Below, piece by piece: positions 48,540 to 60,132 of a stretch of 64,000 nt of DNA; position 1 is the stretch's first letter, and each line of letters opens with the position of its first letter. Source of the DNA: Rhyacophila brunnea (taxonomy: Eukaryota; Arthropoda; Insecta; Trichoptera; Rhyacophilidae); assembly GCA_022495005.1 (NCBI GenBank), contig JAGYXB010000509.1, positions 248,001 to 312,000 on the forward strand. The letters run 5' to 3'. The position numbers and the translations under genes are program-made. The notes under the pieces were generated by a model. The model did no database searches. It was not told the origin of the DNA and saw nothing but the letters and a program-made list of their open reading frames with translations.

Positions 48540-48800
48540 TCAGCTCGTTATACATGATCATAGACAAAAAAATAAAACAACGACAACATCAAAGAGTTCC
48601 ATCCTCATTTGAGCGAATATCAAAGAAAACCACAACGGAATAGCGTCGGAGGCAGCGGGAGACCGATTTTCGAAATGCACGGATTTCCCGCTACAGCCTC
48701 CATCGGCGTTTATTTCCCGACGCTGTGTGTGTATTTTTTTTTTCATTTCGTTTTATGGCTGCACTTCATTTTGCGCCGTCACACAAAACTCGGCAGGGGA
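48540..48800. promoter_or_regulatory. GC-elevated unique block
   Basis: A less AT-rich block holds GGAATAGCGTCGGAGGCAGC, CGGATTTCCCGCTACAGCC and CGTTTTATGGCTGCACTTC; TTTTATGGC resembles a posterior-Hox site. ORFs on both strands are equally long and domainless. Regulatory DNA or an untranslated exon is possible. Confidence 0.18.
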
Positions 48801-49219
48801 TTTTAATCTGTAATCAGTGTTATCAACACAATAATACCAAACACCTAGTTTTAAAACACACATTTAAAAAATAGTATACTGCGGTGAAGATATTTTAAAT
48901 ATTTGCTGTAATTCTGCAATACTATTTTCTTTATTCTTCTTTTTGGAATAGGAGGTTGGCTTTAGAATCAAATCAGTGAAGGATTTGGAATTGTGTACAT
49001 TGAAATAGATGGAATAAGAATGCTGACAAAAAGGAAGACAATATAGAAACTGATTCATGTGCAATTCTTTTGAATTATGTTGTGCCAGAGAGAAAATGAG
49101 GAGTGAATGTCAATTATACCCACTGACATATATTTTTCAGTATACATATTTTGGTAATCTGAGAAAGATTAATTTAAAATTATAAGCACATATGTTTTAT
49201 ATTCACATATTTTTATATT

Positions 49220-49600
49220 GGGCGAATCTATTTATTTAAAAAAGACACATTGAGCACATAACAAATTATTAATTCAAGACGTTCACAACATGACATTTAG
49301 AATAAAAAGTACAGGTAAATCAATTTAGTAGAGAAGAAAAAGTAAAAAATAATTTTATAGCAAAAGAAATAGAGTTAAAAAAAACAACAACAATTAAAAA
49401 AATACAAATTCAACAATAAAATAGAATTTTAAAAACAAAATACATAATGCAACGCTAAAAATGTCTACATCTCTAGGGAGTGCATTGACCAGCCGCACAG
49501 CCCTCGCTATTGGTGCTTGGCGAGCTTGAGATGAGCAAACAGCTTTCACCTAAAATAGGTCATGGCTGCGACCACGCATATAATTGGAAGGTGCATACAA
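49220..49600 (-). mobile_element. LINE 3' region, uninterrupted copy
   Basis: This matches 37855-38707 without the element inserted there, over segments such as TCAAGACGTTCACAACATGA and CATGGCTGCGACCACGC. It has many stops. On the minus strand it would give the same RT C-terminal ending. Confidence 0.55.
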
Positions 49601-49924
49601 TTTCAAATTTTCCAGAATATCAATAGAATTGATCAAATTAAAACAAACGAATAAAGTAAGGCCATGGTATTTTCTAAGAATGGAGACTTTTGATCAATGT
49701 TTGCAGGGACAGAAAATTATAAATAAAAATATTATATAAACATGGATACTCATCTGTACGTCCTTGGATATTTACTGATTACATTAAAATTCCAAATGAA
49801 GTTACTTATCACACTGAATTTAAAGTTGGATGCTGTCTAAGCGGCAACCATCAAGGAAAGCTGTTTATCAAAAAGATTCGTCAATATGTCAAATCAAGGT
49901 TAAAGTGACCGAGTCATATGAATC

Positions 49925-50280
49925 TAAATCCCTGCCAATGCATTCTTTAAATACTTTTAGCCATCTTTAAGTAGAATTGAATTCATTTTCAGTTAATTCT
50001 GTTTTGTATGAAAAGTTATTTCAGAAGAAATCCGTAATCCAATCCACTATTATTGGTTGCTAAAGGGGTGGTCCTAGCAACTAAATTATGAATATATACT
50101 CGCTGGTTGCATGGAAACTTTGCTGGTTGCAATAACTTTTCATTATTATATTTAAAATTTTTGTAATCAATATGTCACTGTTTGTTTCCTTAATAAAAAA
50201 AATAAAAAAATACGTGCGTTACTATGGAAATCAAAATGACATTTCAGTATTCTATATTTGTTTGTTTGTTGCAAAATAGC
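49925..50280 (+). repeat. Low-copy repeat shared with 62290-62560 (inverted)
   Basis: TTAGCCATCTTTAAGTAGAA, TAATTCTGTTTTGTATGAAA and AATCCAATCCACTATTATTG match the reverse complement of 62380-62540. The match resumes after about 110 bp of extra sequence (50100-50210) with TACGTGCGTTACTATGGAAA and TTCTATATTTGTTTG. Confidence 0.85.
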
Positions 50281-50639
50281 AAAAAAAAATGATTTGTGGA
50301 CAATTGCCTTATTTGTCTTAAATTATTAATACATAGAATTGTCAAGTTTATATGATTCAACAGAAAATTTAAAAACTTGGTGTATAAAAAGTTCTTTTTA
50401 TCTTGTAATTATTTAATTAGGTATATTTGCAACGTGACAACGTATTCATATGATTTCTCTAATGCGTTACAGATAGTTCAAGACCAATGTAAATATAAAC
50501 GTAATTAACGTAAATTCATAAACTACTCTACTTTATATGATTATGAAGTTATTAATTGAAAGATATACGTAAGTATCTTGTCATATTTATTTATCTCAAT
50601 GTCCCAGCAATAAAAATTGTTAAATGTCACTGTCCTAAA

Positions 50640-50780
50640 GTTACGTTGCGCTCGAAGCATGCGGCTAAGTCTACGGTTTGCTGGATTGGCAGCTCACGAG
50701 GCTTAGTTCGCTGGGCATCTGTCGCACGGGTCACGTTACAGTATCTCTCGATCGATTTATTGCATCCCCCATTTTCATTT
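50640..50780. promoter_or_regulatory. GC-elevated short block
   Basis: TTGCGCTCGAAGCATGCGGC to CGATCGATTTATTGCATCCC is notably less AT-rich than its neighbours and unique in the window. GATTTATTGC is a caudal/Hox-like word. No coding pattern. Confidence 0.18.
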
Positions 50781-51630
50781 GTTTTAAAAATACACACCTG
50801 ACTTCTCAGGTGAACTCAAGTGAATACGGTTAATAGTAAAGACCGATTATATGCATTTTTATCCAATACTTATTATATAGCCAGCTTCACGGCTCGTTTT
50901 TGAAACCATATCCGCGGCTCGAAGCTACGACTGGAAAAAAAACTATGTTGTTTTTTAACGTATGTTTGATCTTATACCGACTATATTCAGGCCGTAGCAC
51001 TGAATTTATAATTACCTACAATGAATGGTAGTTCTAGTTATTGATTATCTACGAATGCAATGCGGTAACATGTTCGCAATAAATGTAGATTTTCGATTGT
51101 ATATTACATTCAAATTATTACCGTTTATTTCAATGTGCAACTATTATCATAATAATATACACTATCAATCCATATTGAATTTGAAGTATGAGCAACAACT
51201 GGCACTACCATCGAAGTTTACAGTTTCGTGTCACGACCCGACTAAAGTGTGGCTTGGTTTGATCCAAAACTAGGATCCAAAAGATCTGTCAATATATTCG
51301 ATATGCTAATCTTAGGAGTGAAACGATAATTTATATAAACCTACTATAGTCAGGTCCAGTGAAAATTTTTAAATTCTATGTACTAGTCATTAACTTATAA
51401 TTGTCTGTTAATGCAGCAAATAGTTTAGTATTTCATAATAAAAAATGTTAACACCTTAATTATTAATGGTTACAAAATATATAATCAAATATTTTCAGTT
51501 AGCGCATTGTATCTGAAGTACGCATTAGCAATAGCACTACGACCAGAACTCGCATTTTTGCTCCTTGGCCTGTGTACAGAGTGCTTTGTTGTATAAGAGC
51601 GTGTATTGTTATAAGGCACACATCTGCCAT

Positions 51631-52379
51631 TAGGGAATCGAATCCCGAGCCAAAATTCTGATCCCGGGATTTCGGGATTACAATTTGACAATCCCGGAAT
51701 CCCGGGACTGGTCCCGGGGTTGGCATTTTTTTCCATTGTTATTATAATTTTTTTTAAATTTACACATAGCATTGATAAAATTGGTCAAATATATATATAG
51801 TATAATTTATACTATTTAAGACATTTATTGTTAATATTGTATACGTTCAATCTTGGAAATACATACGTTTAATGGAGTAAATACTATTGTAATATTAATG
51901 TGAATTTAATATGAGATTGCTGTTTCTGATAGTAAATACTTAATGAATGGCTTAGCGAGATTTAAAATAGTAAAGCAAATCATGATATACTTATGGCCTT
52001 TCCGCTTCATAAATCTAATTAGTCAGCCAAATATGAAACTGCCGTAAAACGTATGAGATCATGGTGGAATTACTTTGTTAATAGTGCGAAGCATTGTTTT
52101 TTTCCAATATTTCTCATTTTTATTAATTTATGTGAAAAAATAATAAAACTAATCGGAAACTTACACATGCGTATAAATCAAACTTCATTCAAACTCAGTT
52201 TATTTCTAATGTAGTTATTTGTTGTTAAAAGTATTTATTCTGTTATATTTTCGTTTTTTATTTTATTTTTAATAAAAATTGATAAAAAAATCAATCCCGA
52301 AAGTTTCGGGATTATGTTTATCAATCCCGGGATTCATAGGTATCGAAAATAGTTCGGGATCCCGGGATTGGAATCCCTA
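51631..52379 (+). mobile_element. hAT-like non-autonomous element, family C
   Basis: The 749-bp element starts TAGGGAATCGAATCCCGAG and ends GGGATTGGAATCCCTA. Subterminal regions are filled with ATCCCGGGAT palindromes at both ends (51640-51720 and 52290-52375). The likely 8-bp duplication is TCTGCCAT (51623-51630) against TCGGCCAC (52380-52387), six of eight matching. This mirrors the organisation of family B (TCTCGAGA repeats). The interior is AT-rich with no transposase. ORFs 51485-51772 and 51499-51726 are by-products. Confidence 0.75.
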
Positions 52380-53089
52380 TCGGCCACTGAATTAAAGCCT
52401 CTAACAGCGTCATTATTATATTTTACATACATTGAGTGGGACAGATCGCGATGGGATTATTAAGTTGTATTACCTTGGTTCTTCTTGCCTATAGTAACCA
52501 AGATAATAAGAATTCAATAATCCCGTCACGATACAATAACAGTCGCGTTGGGTACAATGGATTAAAGTCGCTGCTTTGCAATAGCCTTTTCCTTATATGC
52601 CAAACATTAGCACATAACGCCCTTATTCAAAGGAGACCTTATGTGTAACTTCATCTTAATTGTACCTATAGTATGTTGATATTTCACAAAATAAATAAAG
52701 CATTGTGTGTTATTATATTACACATTTTCAGACAATTAATATACTATGAAGATTTATGTGCACATTTTTTGCTCCAATCCCAAGGATGGCGAATGGTTAA
52801 CATTAAAAAAAACACAAACGAAGAAAAATGATAGCAAAAAATATTATAAAAATACAAAGGAAAGAAAAATGGTTAATTAATTATACTGGAATAAGAAATA
52901 TTGCATGTTTCTAGTAGTGGTAATTATGAGGATAATAATTATTACTCGTAAGGCTAAATGATACACAGCTTTTTTGTAGTAATTCAAATACCATTAGGAA
53001 CTTATTGAAATTAGAAAGTGGTGTGTGTTTACTTGAAATAGCAAGGGTAAATTACAACAAAAGTAAAGCCTATGGAAACTTTATCGTAT

Positions 53090-53165
53090 CTACCGATTGG
53101 CTAATGGAAGCCTTCGCTAATAAATTGCCCGCTTTTATATCTGCACGTTGCCAGTAGCTTTTCAA
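53090..53165. promoter_or_regulatory. Small block with homeodomain-type words
   Basis: ACCGATTGGCTAATGGAAGC and CGCTAATAAATTGCCCGC hold a CCAAT-like core and two TAAT cores in less AT-rich sequence. Weak evidence only. Confidence 0.15.
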
Positions 53166-53710
53166 TTATGCAGTGAGGTAGAAAAAACAAAGTCAATTTT
53201 AACGTTCAAAGTTTTTTTGTGGTATTTGTTCAACAGTGTTATTGTTTTGTAAATGTAATAAAATAATTCTCGATAATATGATTTATATGGCATTATTAAC
53301 AATATACATTTCGTAGATGGCATTTAGCATTTTTATTCAAAGAGTTAAAGATAATGTCTTAAAATTATGTATTATTGTGAAAAATGTGAGAATTTTCTTT
53401 TTATTAGGTATCGTGATTGAATTTTCATGTTATTAGTTGTAAATTTCGTAATGCATATTATCAATAATTGAGAGAGGACAAATCGCAAAGGAAAAATTTC
53501 ATACTAAAATGACCAAACTATGGGAAAACAAATCTTCATAAGGTTTCATACTTTTCTCATATAAATCTCGTTAATTACAGTTAAAAACGTAATATTTTAA
53601 AGCTTGTCTTATATGGATAGCAACACGACTTTTTTAAATGTTTTAACTTAAAATATATTTATTATAATATATGTTTTTTTTAATTTAAATTATAGTTTAT
53701 CATTATTTTA

Positions 53711-55013
53711 CGAGGGTGGGTCAATAAGTCCTTAGAAAAGCCGACAGGTGGCGCGACTAGTACTGTAAGCGGTTTGTTTTCATGCAGCGGCACTACCGAT
53801 TCAGTATGCTGCGAAGTTTCAATCAGATTGGTCGGGTTGTTGTGTGTTTCTCGTACATTTAAAAAAAAAATTTGCTTGTGGAAAATGGAAAAATGGAAAA
53901 TGGAGAAAATTGAGTTTAGAGCTGTTATTAAACATTTTAATATAAAAGGGTTAACAGCAAAGGAAATAAAAAATGAGTTGGATTTAGTTCACGGCATATC
54001 TGCTCCTTCACTTGCAACTATTTATAACTGGTTAAATGAATTTAAACGTGGTCGTACATCAACAAAGGATGAACCACGCTCAGGACGTCCTGTAGAGGTG
54101 ACTACACCAGAAATGATCAATAAAATCCACGATATGGTGTTAAGTGACCGAAGATTAAAGTTGAGTGAGATAATTGAGGTTACAGGGATCTCAAAAGGTA
54201 GTGTCATTTCTATTTTACATGACAAATTGGGCATGAAAAATATTTCTGCAAGATGGGTGCCGCGTTTGCTCACAGTCGACAATAAACGCAATAGGGTGGT
54301 GGCCTCTAAAGCCCTGTTGTCGCTCATGCAACGCAATCCGGATGAATTTTTTCGTCGCTTTGTGACTGTAGATGAAACATGGATACACCACTATACTCCC
54401 GAGACGAAAGAACAGTCAAAGCAGTGGATTGCGAAGGCAAACCATGTCCAAAGAAGGCGAAAACCGTAAAATCAGCTGGTAAGGTTATGGCTACTGTATT
54501 TTGGGATGCACGTGAAATTATTTTCGTTGACTATTTGGAAAAAGGAAAAACAATAACAGGGGATTATTATGCATCTTTATTGGACCAGCTAAAAAACAAA
54601 ATTGAAGAAAAACGGCCTCATTTAAACAGGAAAAAAATCCTCTTTCATCAGGACAATGCCCGTGTTCACACATGTTTACGATCAATGGCTAAAATTGAAG
54701 AATTGAAGTTCGAATTGGTCGACCACCCACCGTATTCGCCAGATTTAGCCCCCAGTGACTTTTTCCTTTTCCCAAACTTAAAAAAATGGCTAAGTGGACA
54801 ACGTTTTTTTTCAAATGAAGAAGTCATCGATCGGACAAATGCTTATTTTGAGGACCTTCCGAAAACTTATTTTTCTGACGGTTTAAAAAAAATTGAGAAA
54901 CGTCTAACCAAGTGTATTGAGCTCCAAGGAGATTATGTTGAGAAATAAAAAAAAAATACAAAAATAAAAACTGTTTTAATGCTTTTTTCTAAGGAATTAT
55001 TGACCCACCCTCG
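53711..55013 (+). mobile_element. mariner transposon, copy 2
   Basis: The 1,303-bp element has TA on each side (53709-53710 and 55014-55015). Its ends are CGAGGGTGGGTCAATAAGTC and GACCCACCCTCG. It matches copy 1 (16036) base for base apart from scattered substitutions and about half a dozen single-base indels, mostly in homopolymers. Confidence 0.97.
53885..54948 (+). pseudogene. mariner transposase with one frameshift
   Basis: This is a DD34D transposase of about 354 codons from ATG 53885 (a second ATG at 53900 gives MEKIEFR). The first frame carries the helix-turn-helix region (AKEIKNELDL, IYNWLNEFKRGR), the WVPRLLT linker motif and VDETWIHHYTPETK with the first Asp at codon 163 (54371). 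At about 54431-54436 one base is missing relative to copy 1 (GCGAAGGC against GCGAAAGGC), and the frame ends at 54469. The following frame continues to 54948 with ILFHQDNARVHT (second Asp, 54652) and YSPDLAPSDFFLF (third Asp, 54757). There are exactly 34 residues between the last two. All three catalytic Asp are present, but no single ORF covers them, so the copy is unlikely to make active enzyme. Confidence 0.96.
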
Positions 55014-55559
55014 TAGCACGGTTCGCTGGTTAAATATTTGTATAATAAAATTCACGGTTTTTGATTTCTTAGTAAGTGTACGAATGGTGACATTATTTTA
55101 AAATGTATTAAAATGAATGGCGAAAGAAGTACTGTTGGTCAATAAAACTTTTTTTTTTCGGGGAGTTTCAACATTTTATTCAGATGTAGAAGGCTGTAAT
55201 ATGGAAATGTTTGAGAGGTACTGGTTTATATGATGAATAAGTACCAGGCAGATATATGTTATGCATAAAAAAGACCTAAACATATGAATTGGAAACTAAA
55301 TGATAAATCATTATTATCAAACACCTATTTGATGTTAACATTATTGTTTAATATTGTAAAAAATGAGCTGTGTTATTTTACAAACAAATAAGTAGGTACA
55401 CCACTGAATCGTATAAAATACGTACGTTGATGGGAAAAACAAATATATTAGCATACTTATCCAGTGCAAAAACAGTCGAAAAACTCATCTGCTTGAGACC
55501 AACTCAATTAAATGTTGTATTTATTTACACGTTGTTAATATAATGTAAATACATAAGTA
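55014..55559. other. AT-rich interval
   Basis: No gene recognised. Confidence 0.35.
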
Positions 55560-55960
55560 ATTTGCAGCAGGCAAAGCCAGTTCATTATTCAGCACGCAAA
55601 GCAATCATTGCAAGCTGGCCAATGTTGTAGAAATGTTTCCAAAACACTATTAAGTTAATTAAATAAATGTAATTTTTCAAATTGTCTACGTCACTGAACA
55701 GTAAACCATCACGTATGTAAGCAAAACAAAATTGGCATATTTATCCGGCGAGAAAAACTGCCGCGCAAAACCGGCGAACAAACCCGCCGTCAGAGACAGG
55801 ACAGCGTCGTCGAAACGTTTCGAAAAATATGTCGGATGCAGGCTTGTTTAATGTTTATTGCAGGATTAATGGCTTCGCATGCTGATATGATATAACTGAG
55901 GGGCGTTCCGCAATTTATTGCCCCTCTGAAATGCGTTTAATGTATGTAAAGCATTTCCGA
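55560..55960. promoter_or_regulatory. GC-elevated block with homeodomain-type sites
   Basis: The core at 55745-55835 (CCGGCGAGAAAAACTGCCGC, CCCGCCGTCAGAGACAGGAC, GTCGTCGAAACGTTTCG) is much less AT-rich than the flanks. Downstream come GCAGGATTAATGGCTTCGC (GGATTA and TTAATGG) and AATTTATTGCCCCTCTG. There is no ORF of note. It resembles conserved regulatory DNA, but conservation cannot be seen here. Confidence 0.22.
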
Positions 55961-58489
55961 TTTTATGATGATGTTTTTTGGGCTTTATGTGACCTGTATG
56001 TGTTACCTATGCAAATTTTGTTTTTTTTTCTCATGGAAAAATTATCTTAACAATATCTGTAGTAGGATAGCCAATTATTTTTTTACTTTAAATTAAGTAA
56101 CTAGATAGAAAATCCATCTAAACATGTACAAAAATAATATCAATAGTAATATAATAATTATCAATATTTAACGCTTATCTGTTAAATTATCAAGTTTTTA
56201 CAAATGAAATTGTCAGTCAAAATCTTTTTTATGGCTTTCAGACATCTATAAAAATAAAGAAACAGCCATAATCTATGTGCATGCATAATTTAAAAAAGGA
56301 ACATTTTTTTTGCGATCGACATAAACAATATTGTCATTTGTTTTATAATTATTCTTTTTTCTTTGGTATATTGAAAAGGAGTGTCTTTGGTGGTTGGTTG
56401 TCCTCCATCTTCGACCGACCCAATGTAGTCGTTATACTTTCATGTGGCCCGTATATATCGTGGTTGTACCATTCTCGCCATGCGTCGTCTTATTCAAATT
56501 CGAAGACCTTTATCAGAATCTTGCTTTATATCCAGCTTCTTTTTTGATAAGGTCCAGCATTCCGGCTTTCTGAAGTATTTTCTATAACTTAATATATTTT
56601 TAATTGAGAAGAGTCTTGATGTGAAGTGTTTCTGTAAATATTGTAAATCGTAGTAAGCCAAACTATATTCTTTATAAAAATACAATAAAAATACTTAGGC
56701 ACATATTATAAGCAGTTAAAATACACAGAGCACAATAGAGACGATCTTACATACTTAACCCACGTCATTCTCAAAATCGCTTTGAACGAGGCGAAGTATC
56801 AGATTTATTTATATTTTTTTTTGTAAAGCCAGATAAATAAATAAACTGGTTATAAATACGAATACAGTAGTATAGCGATTGAATTTTGTTTGGATCTTCA
56901 AAGTTCAAAGACTCACTCCAACTGCCGCATATTGGAAATTGAACCCTCTAAAACCAATTATGGCTCTACCTTGTTCACGAAGCTTACGTCAGAGCTTCCC
57001 AACCCAAATTTGATTGGGATGTCTGCCGTAATATATTTCTACGTAGTCAAATTAAAATACACTACTTATTTCGAAGCATTTGGAGCGACGATATCGGTTT
57101 TAGCCCAATGGAGACAATTGGCGCCCCTGTCAGAGGTTACAGAAAATTGTGAAAATCTACCATTTATAACCATATTTCAATAATGTTGTCGACTAGAATT
57201 ATTGTTCATTAATGAAATTATAATACATTTCTATGGTGTCTATACAATAATATGCTCAATGGCGCCTTTCATTCATTGAATAGTGACTTATCGCACACAC
57301 AAAATATACGGAATGTAGAAATAATCTGATTGGATTTGAATTTTTCAAACCATTGAGATGATATTAGCTATAGCGCGCGACTTTCTACCGTCACCCACCT
57401 CACCACTCTACCGCTGCTATTTGATGAAGTCGTGATGGATTGTTGCAAGTGCGTTATTTTCGTTAAGGTTTATCTTGTACTTTCTGAACTATTTTAGATA
57501 TCAAAATGAAACCTAAATAAATTTGCATCAGCAATGTAGTCTATAAACCTGCAATATTCTTCTATATATTCAATATTAGTATATTTTGAGTTATAATAGA
57601 AGAAACAGATATGTAGACAAAACGAGTAAGATTTTATATTTAAGTATTAAGGAAACAGTCAAAACGCTGACTAAAAGAATATACATAATATGTCGGAATC
57701 ACAGACAGGAATTTCAGTTTATTTTATTATTAGCTTAAATAATTGCATCGGGTCTTTTCAGGAAAGATATCTCAAATATGATGATTTATAATGTCAAAAT
57801 GTGATTAGTACGAAATTATTTTTCAATGTGTAACCGTGTTTCAATGATCAATATTCTAGCAGTGAAAGGTGGCACGAAAAAGGTTGAGAAATACCGATTT
57901 TCGCTTTGCCTATGTACACATATTGTGGTGGCCTATTTACGTGCTCGGCGGTTGTTTGACATTCGACAGTGATAGGTGAAATTCAATGGTATTGCGCTAG
58001 ACTTGACGCCCGTCATTCTCTCTAGCGCCATGTTCTGTTTTAGTTTCGCCACCGGAAATGAATTTTCTCGTATTATCAAGTACTGCATTAATGTTGCATG
58101 CTATGGTCGTGATTTATGATCCTTATAGACATTTCCGTTCGCTAATTATTATTTTAAAATAAGAATGTCTAATTTAAATTGGACACAAACGAAGACAATT
58201 GATTTTTAAATCGTTTTTTTACGAAAAGTGACGGGATTATCCAGAGCACTGTCAAAGATATGAATAACTTATATGTATACCCAATTGATTTAAATGGTTT
58301 ATTTATATTTTTCAGTATTTTTTGAAATAGATAGCTACCTTTAATGATTAAAAAAAATCGAAATCGGAAATGGAATTGGAGAATCAATTCTTATTACTTG
58401 AATCACAGCGATCTTTTTGCGAGAATCTAAAATCGTTATTGGGATTTAATGTACACAGATAATGACTTGGGTGCCTTAGAATCATTAAT
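55961..58489. other. Mostly AT-rich interval
   Basis: No gene called. 56380-56520 on the minus strand has a weak LINE-like GHMKV..LHWVG..W...N ending broken over two frames. A 97-codon ORF at 56890-57183 includes AATTGGCGCCCC, but no LTR could be paired with it. At 57995-58030 GCGCTAGA and TCTAGCGC form a small palindrome. Confidence 0.3.
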
Positions 58490-58600
58490 CCTATCTGAAG
58501 TAAGCGGCGGCAAAAACATAGAGACCAAGAGGAGTGTATTAAGCTAAGGAAGGTTTTCTTCTAGCTGTGGATTGACTTGATAATGATGAATAATATTATT
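58490..58600 (+). mobile_element. LINE 3' tail fragment, diverged
   Basis: GGTTTTCTTCTAGCTGTGGA then TTGACTTGATAATGATGAATAA is a degraded form of the tail seen at 6120-6235, in sense orientation. Confidence 0.45.
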
Positions 58601-58653
58601 TCAAGGCTAAGATGAAGCTAAGGCCAGTGCTACCAGTTTGGATTATACCTAGA

Positions 58654-60132
58654 TTCATACTATAGTGCAGGATCCCATAGACTTTTCGTATACATAATAT
58701 GCGGAACGCATTCTGACAATTGGAATAGGTTTTAGGTGTCACCAAAATATATAATGTTGATGTTGCCAGGCGATATTAGTGGTAATTTTTTTTTATTGAT
58801 GTTTTAATTTTTTTTCTTATAACCCACCAAAAATTGTTCTGAATTCTTCAATAAAACCAAGACTGAATCAGGAATTGATTGAAAATGCAATAATTGTACC
58901 ATGCCATCGGCATGGTCGTAGAACGGTTCGTCCCATTTGAAAAAATAAAAATAGCGGGTAGTGCAATGATCAAAAGTATCGATTCTTAGGATCCTCCATG
59001 GCTTAAATTATTTTATTTAGTAGCATGTTTGTATAGAATCGCCCAGATCGGTTTCTTTACTATATCTATGCATATTATGACATTAGTTTTAGTATTATGG
59101 TTAATCCAGAAGCAGTGTAGGTTGCATATAGAGGTAGGTAAATAAATGAAATAACGATAACCGCTAACCACACTAAGTATACATTTATTAAAAAAAAGAA
59201 ACAGCAAGTCAAGTGGTCAAACTGCTTTAAGTAAAGTATCATGATCACAGTTTTTACAAACACTACTTACACATTTGCACAATGATATACATGTCAAGTC
59301 AGTTTATTTAAGAAAAAGGTCATCTGATCCACTATTGAGCCTATTGATTTCCTACAACTTGGCTATGAGTTACGAGAAAATAATTTGTATCCAAGACAAA
59401 TGACGAATGAACCTCAACCAAATTATTTAGTTAAACCATGCATATGTAATTCTAACTGCCGTACATTATCATGTAGTTATAAGAAATTGGCTTTGACATG
59501 TATAATATTGTGCAAATGTGTAAGTAGTGTTTGTAAAAACTGTGATCATGATACTTTACTTAAAGCAGTTTGACCACTTGACTTGTTTCTTTTTTTAATA
59601 AAAATGTGTACTTAGTGTGGTTAGTGGTTATCGTTATTTAATTTATTCACCTACCTATATATGCAACCTAGACTGTTTCTGGATTAAACACAATACTAAA
59701 ACTAATGTCATATGCATAGATAAAATAAAGAAACCAATCTGGGTGATTTTATACAAAAATGCTACTAAATAAAATAATTTAAGCCAAGGAGGATCCTAAG
59801 AATCGATAATTTTGATCACATTGCACTACCCGCTATTTTTATTTTTTACAAATGGGACGAACCGTTCTACGACCATGCCGATGGCATAGTACAATTATTG
59901 CATTTTCAATCAATCCCTGATTCGGTCTTGGTTTTATTGAAGAATTCAGAACAATTTTTGGTGGGTTATAAGAAAAAAAATTAAAACCTCAATAAAAAAA
60001 AATTGACCACTAATATCGCCTGGCAACATCGACATTATATATCTTGGTGAGCCCTAAAACCTATTCCAATTGTCAGAAAGCGTTCCGCATATTATGTATA
60101 CGAGAAGTCTATGGGATCCTGCACTACTATGA
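58654..60132. repeat. Large inverted repeat, about 1.48 kb
   Basis: The left arm (about 58654-59315) and right arm (about 59470-60132) are reverse complements over about 650 bp with perhaps 8-10 percent mismatch and short indels. The loop is about 155 bp. Matching landmarks include GTGCAGGATCCCATAGACTT near both outer ends, CGTAGAACGGTTCGTCCCAT, and GTTTTTACAAACACTACTTA with its mirror. Transcription through it would give a long hairpin RNA. It may be a foldback insertion formed by inverted duplication of one transposon segment; the central ORF (59328-59573) supports a transposon origin. Confidence 0.92.
59328..59573 (+). pseudogene. CXC-like cysteine-rich tail of a transposon-type protein
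   Basis: The frame is open from 59328 through LQLGYELRENNLYPRQM and NEPQPNYLVKPCICNSNC to a TGA after 59573. Cysteines are spaced C-x-C-x3-C-x4-C-x8-C-x3-C-x-C-x4-C-x2-C. That pattern resembles the CXC (tesmin/TSO1-like) tail found at the C-terminus of many uncharacterised insect proteins linked to mobile elements, though one expected cysteine of a CSC pair is Tyr here. The usual L-P-x-T-x-x-x-P-x-P lead-in also fits. The beginning of the protein is absent. The cysteine-coding part lies in the right arm of the palindrome, so a diverged inverted copy exists at about 59210-59310. Confidence 0.45.

Noticed and set aside
57100..57140. Primer-binding site AATTGGCGCCCC of another LTR element
   Set aside because: No LTR-like direct repeat or TG...CA boundary located nearby.
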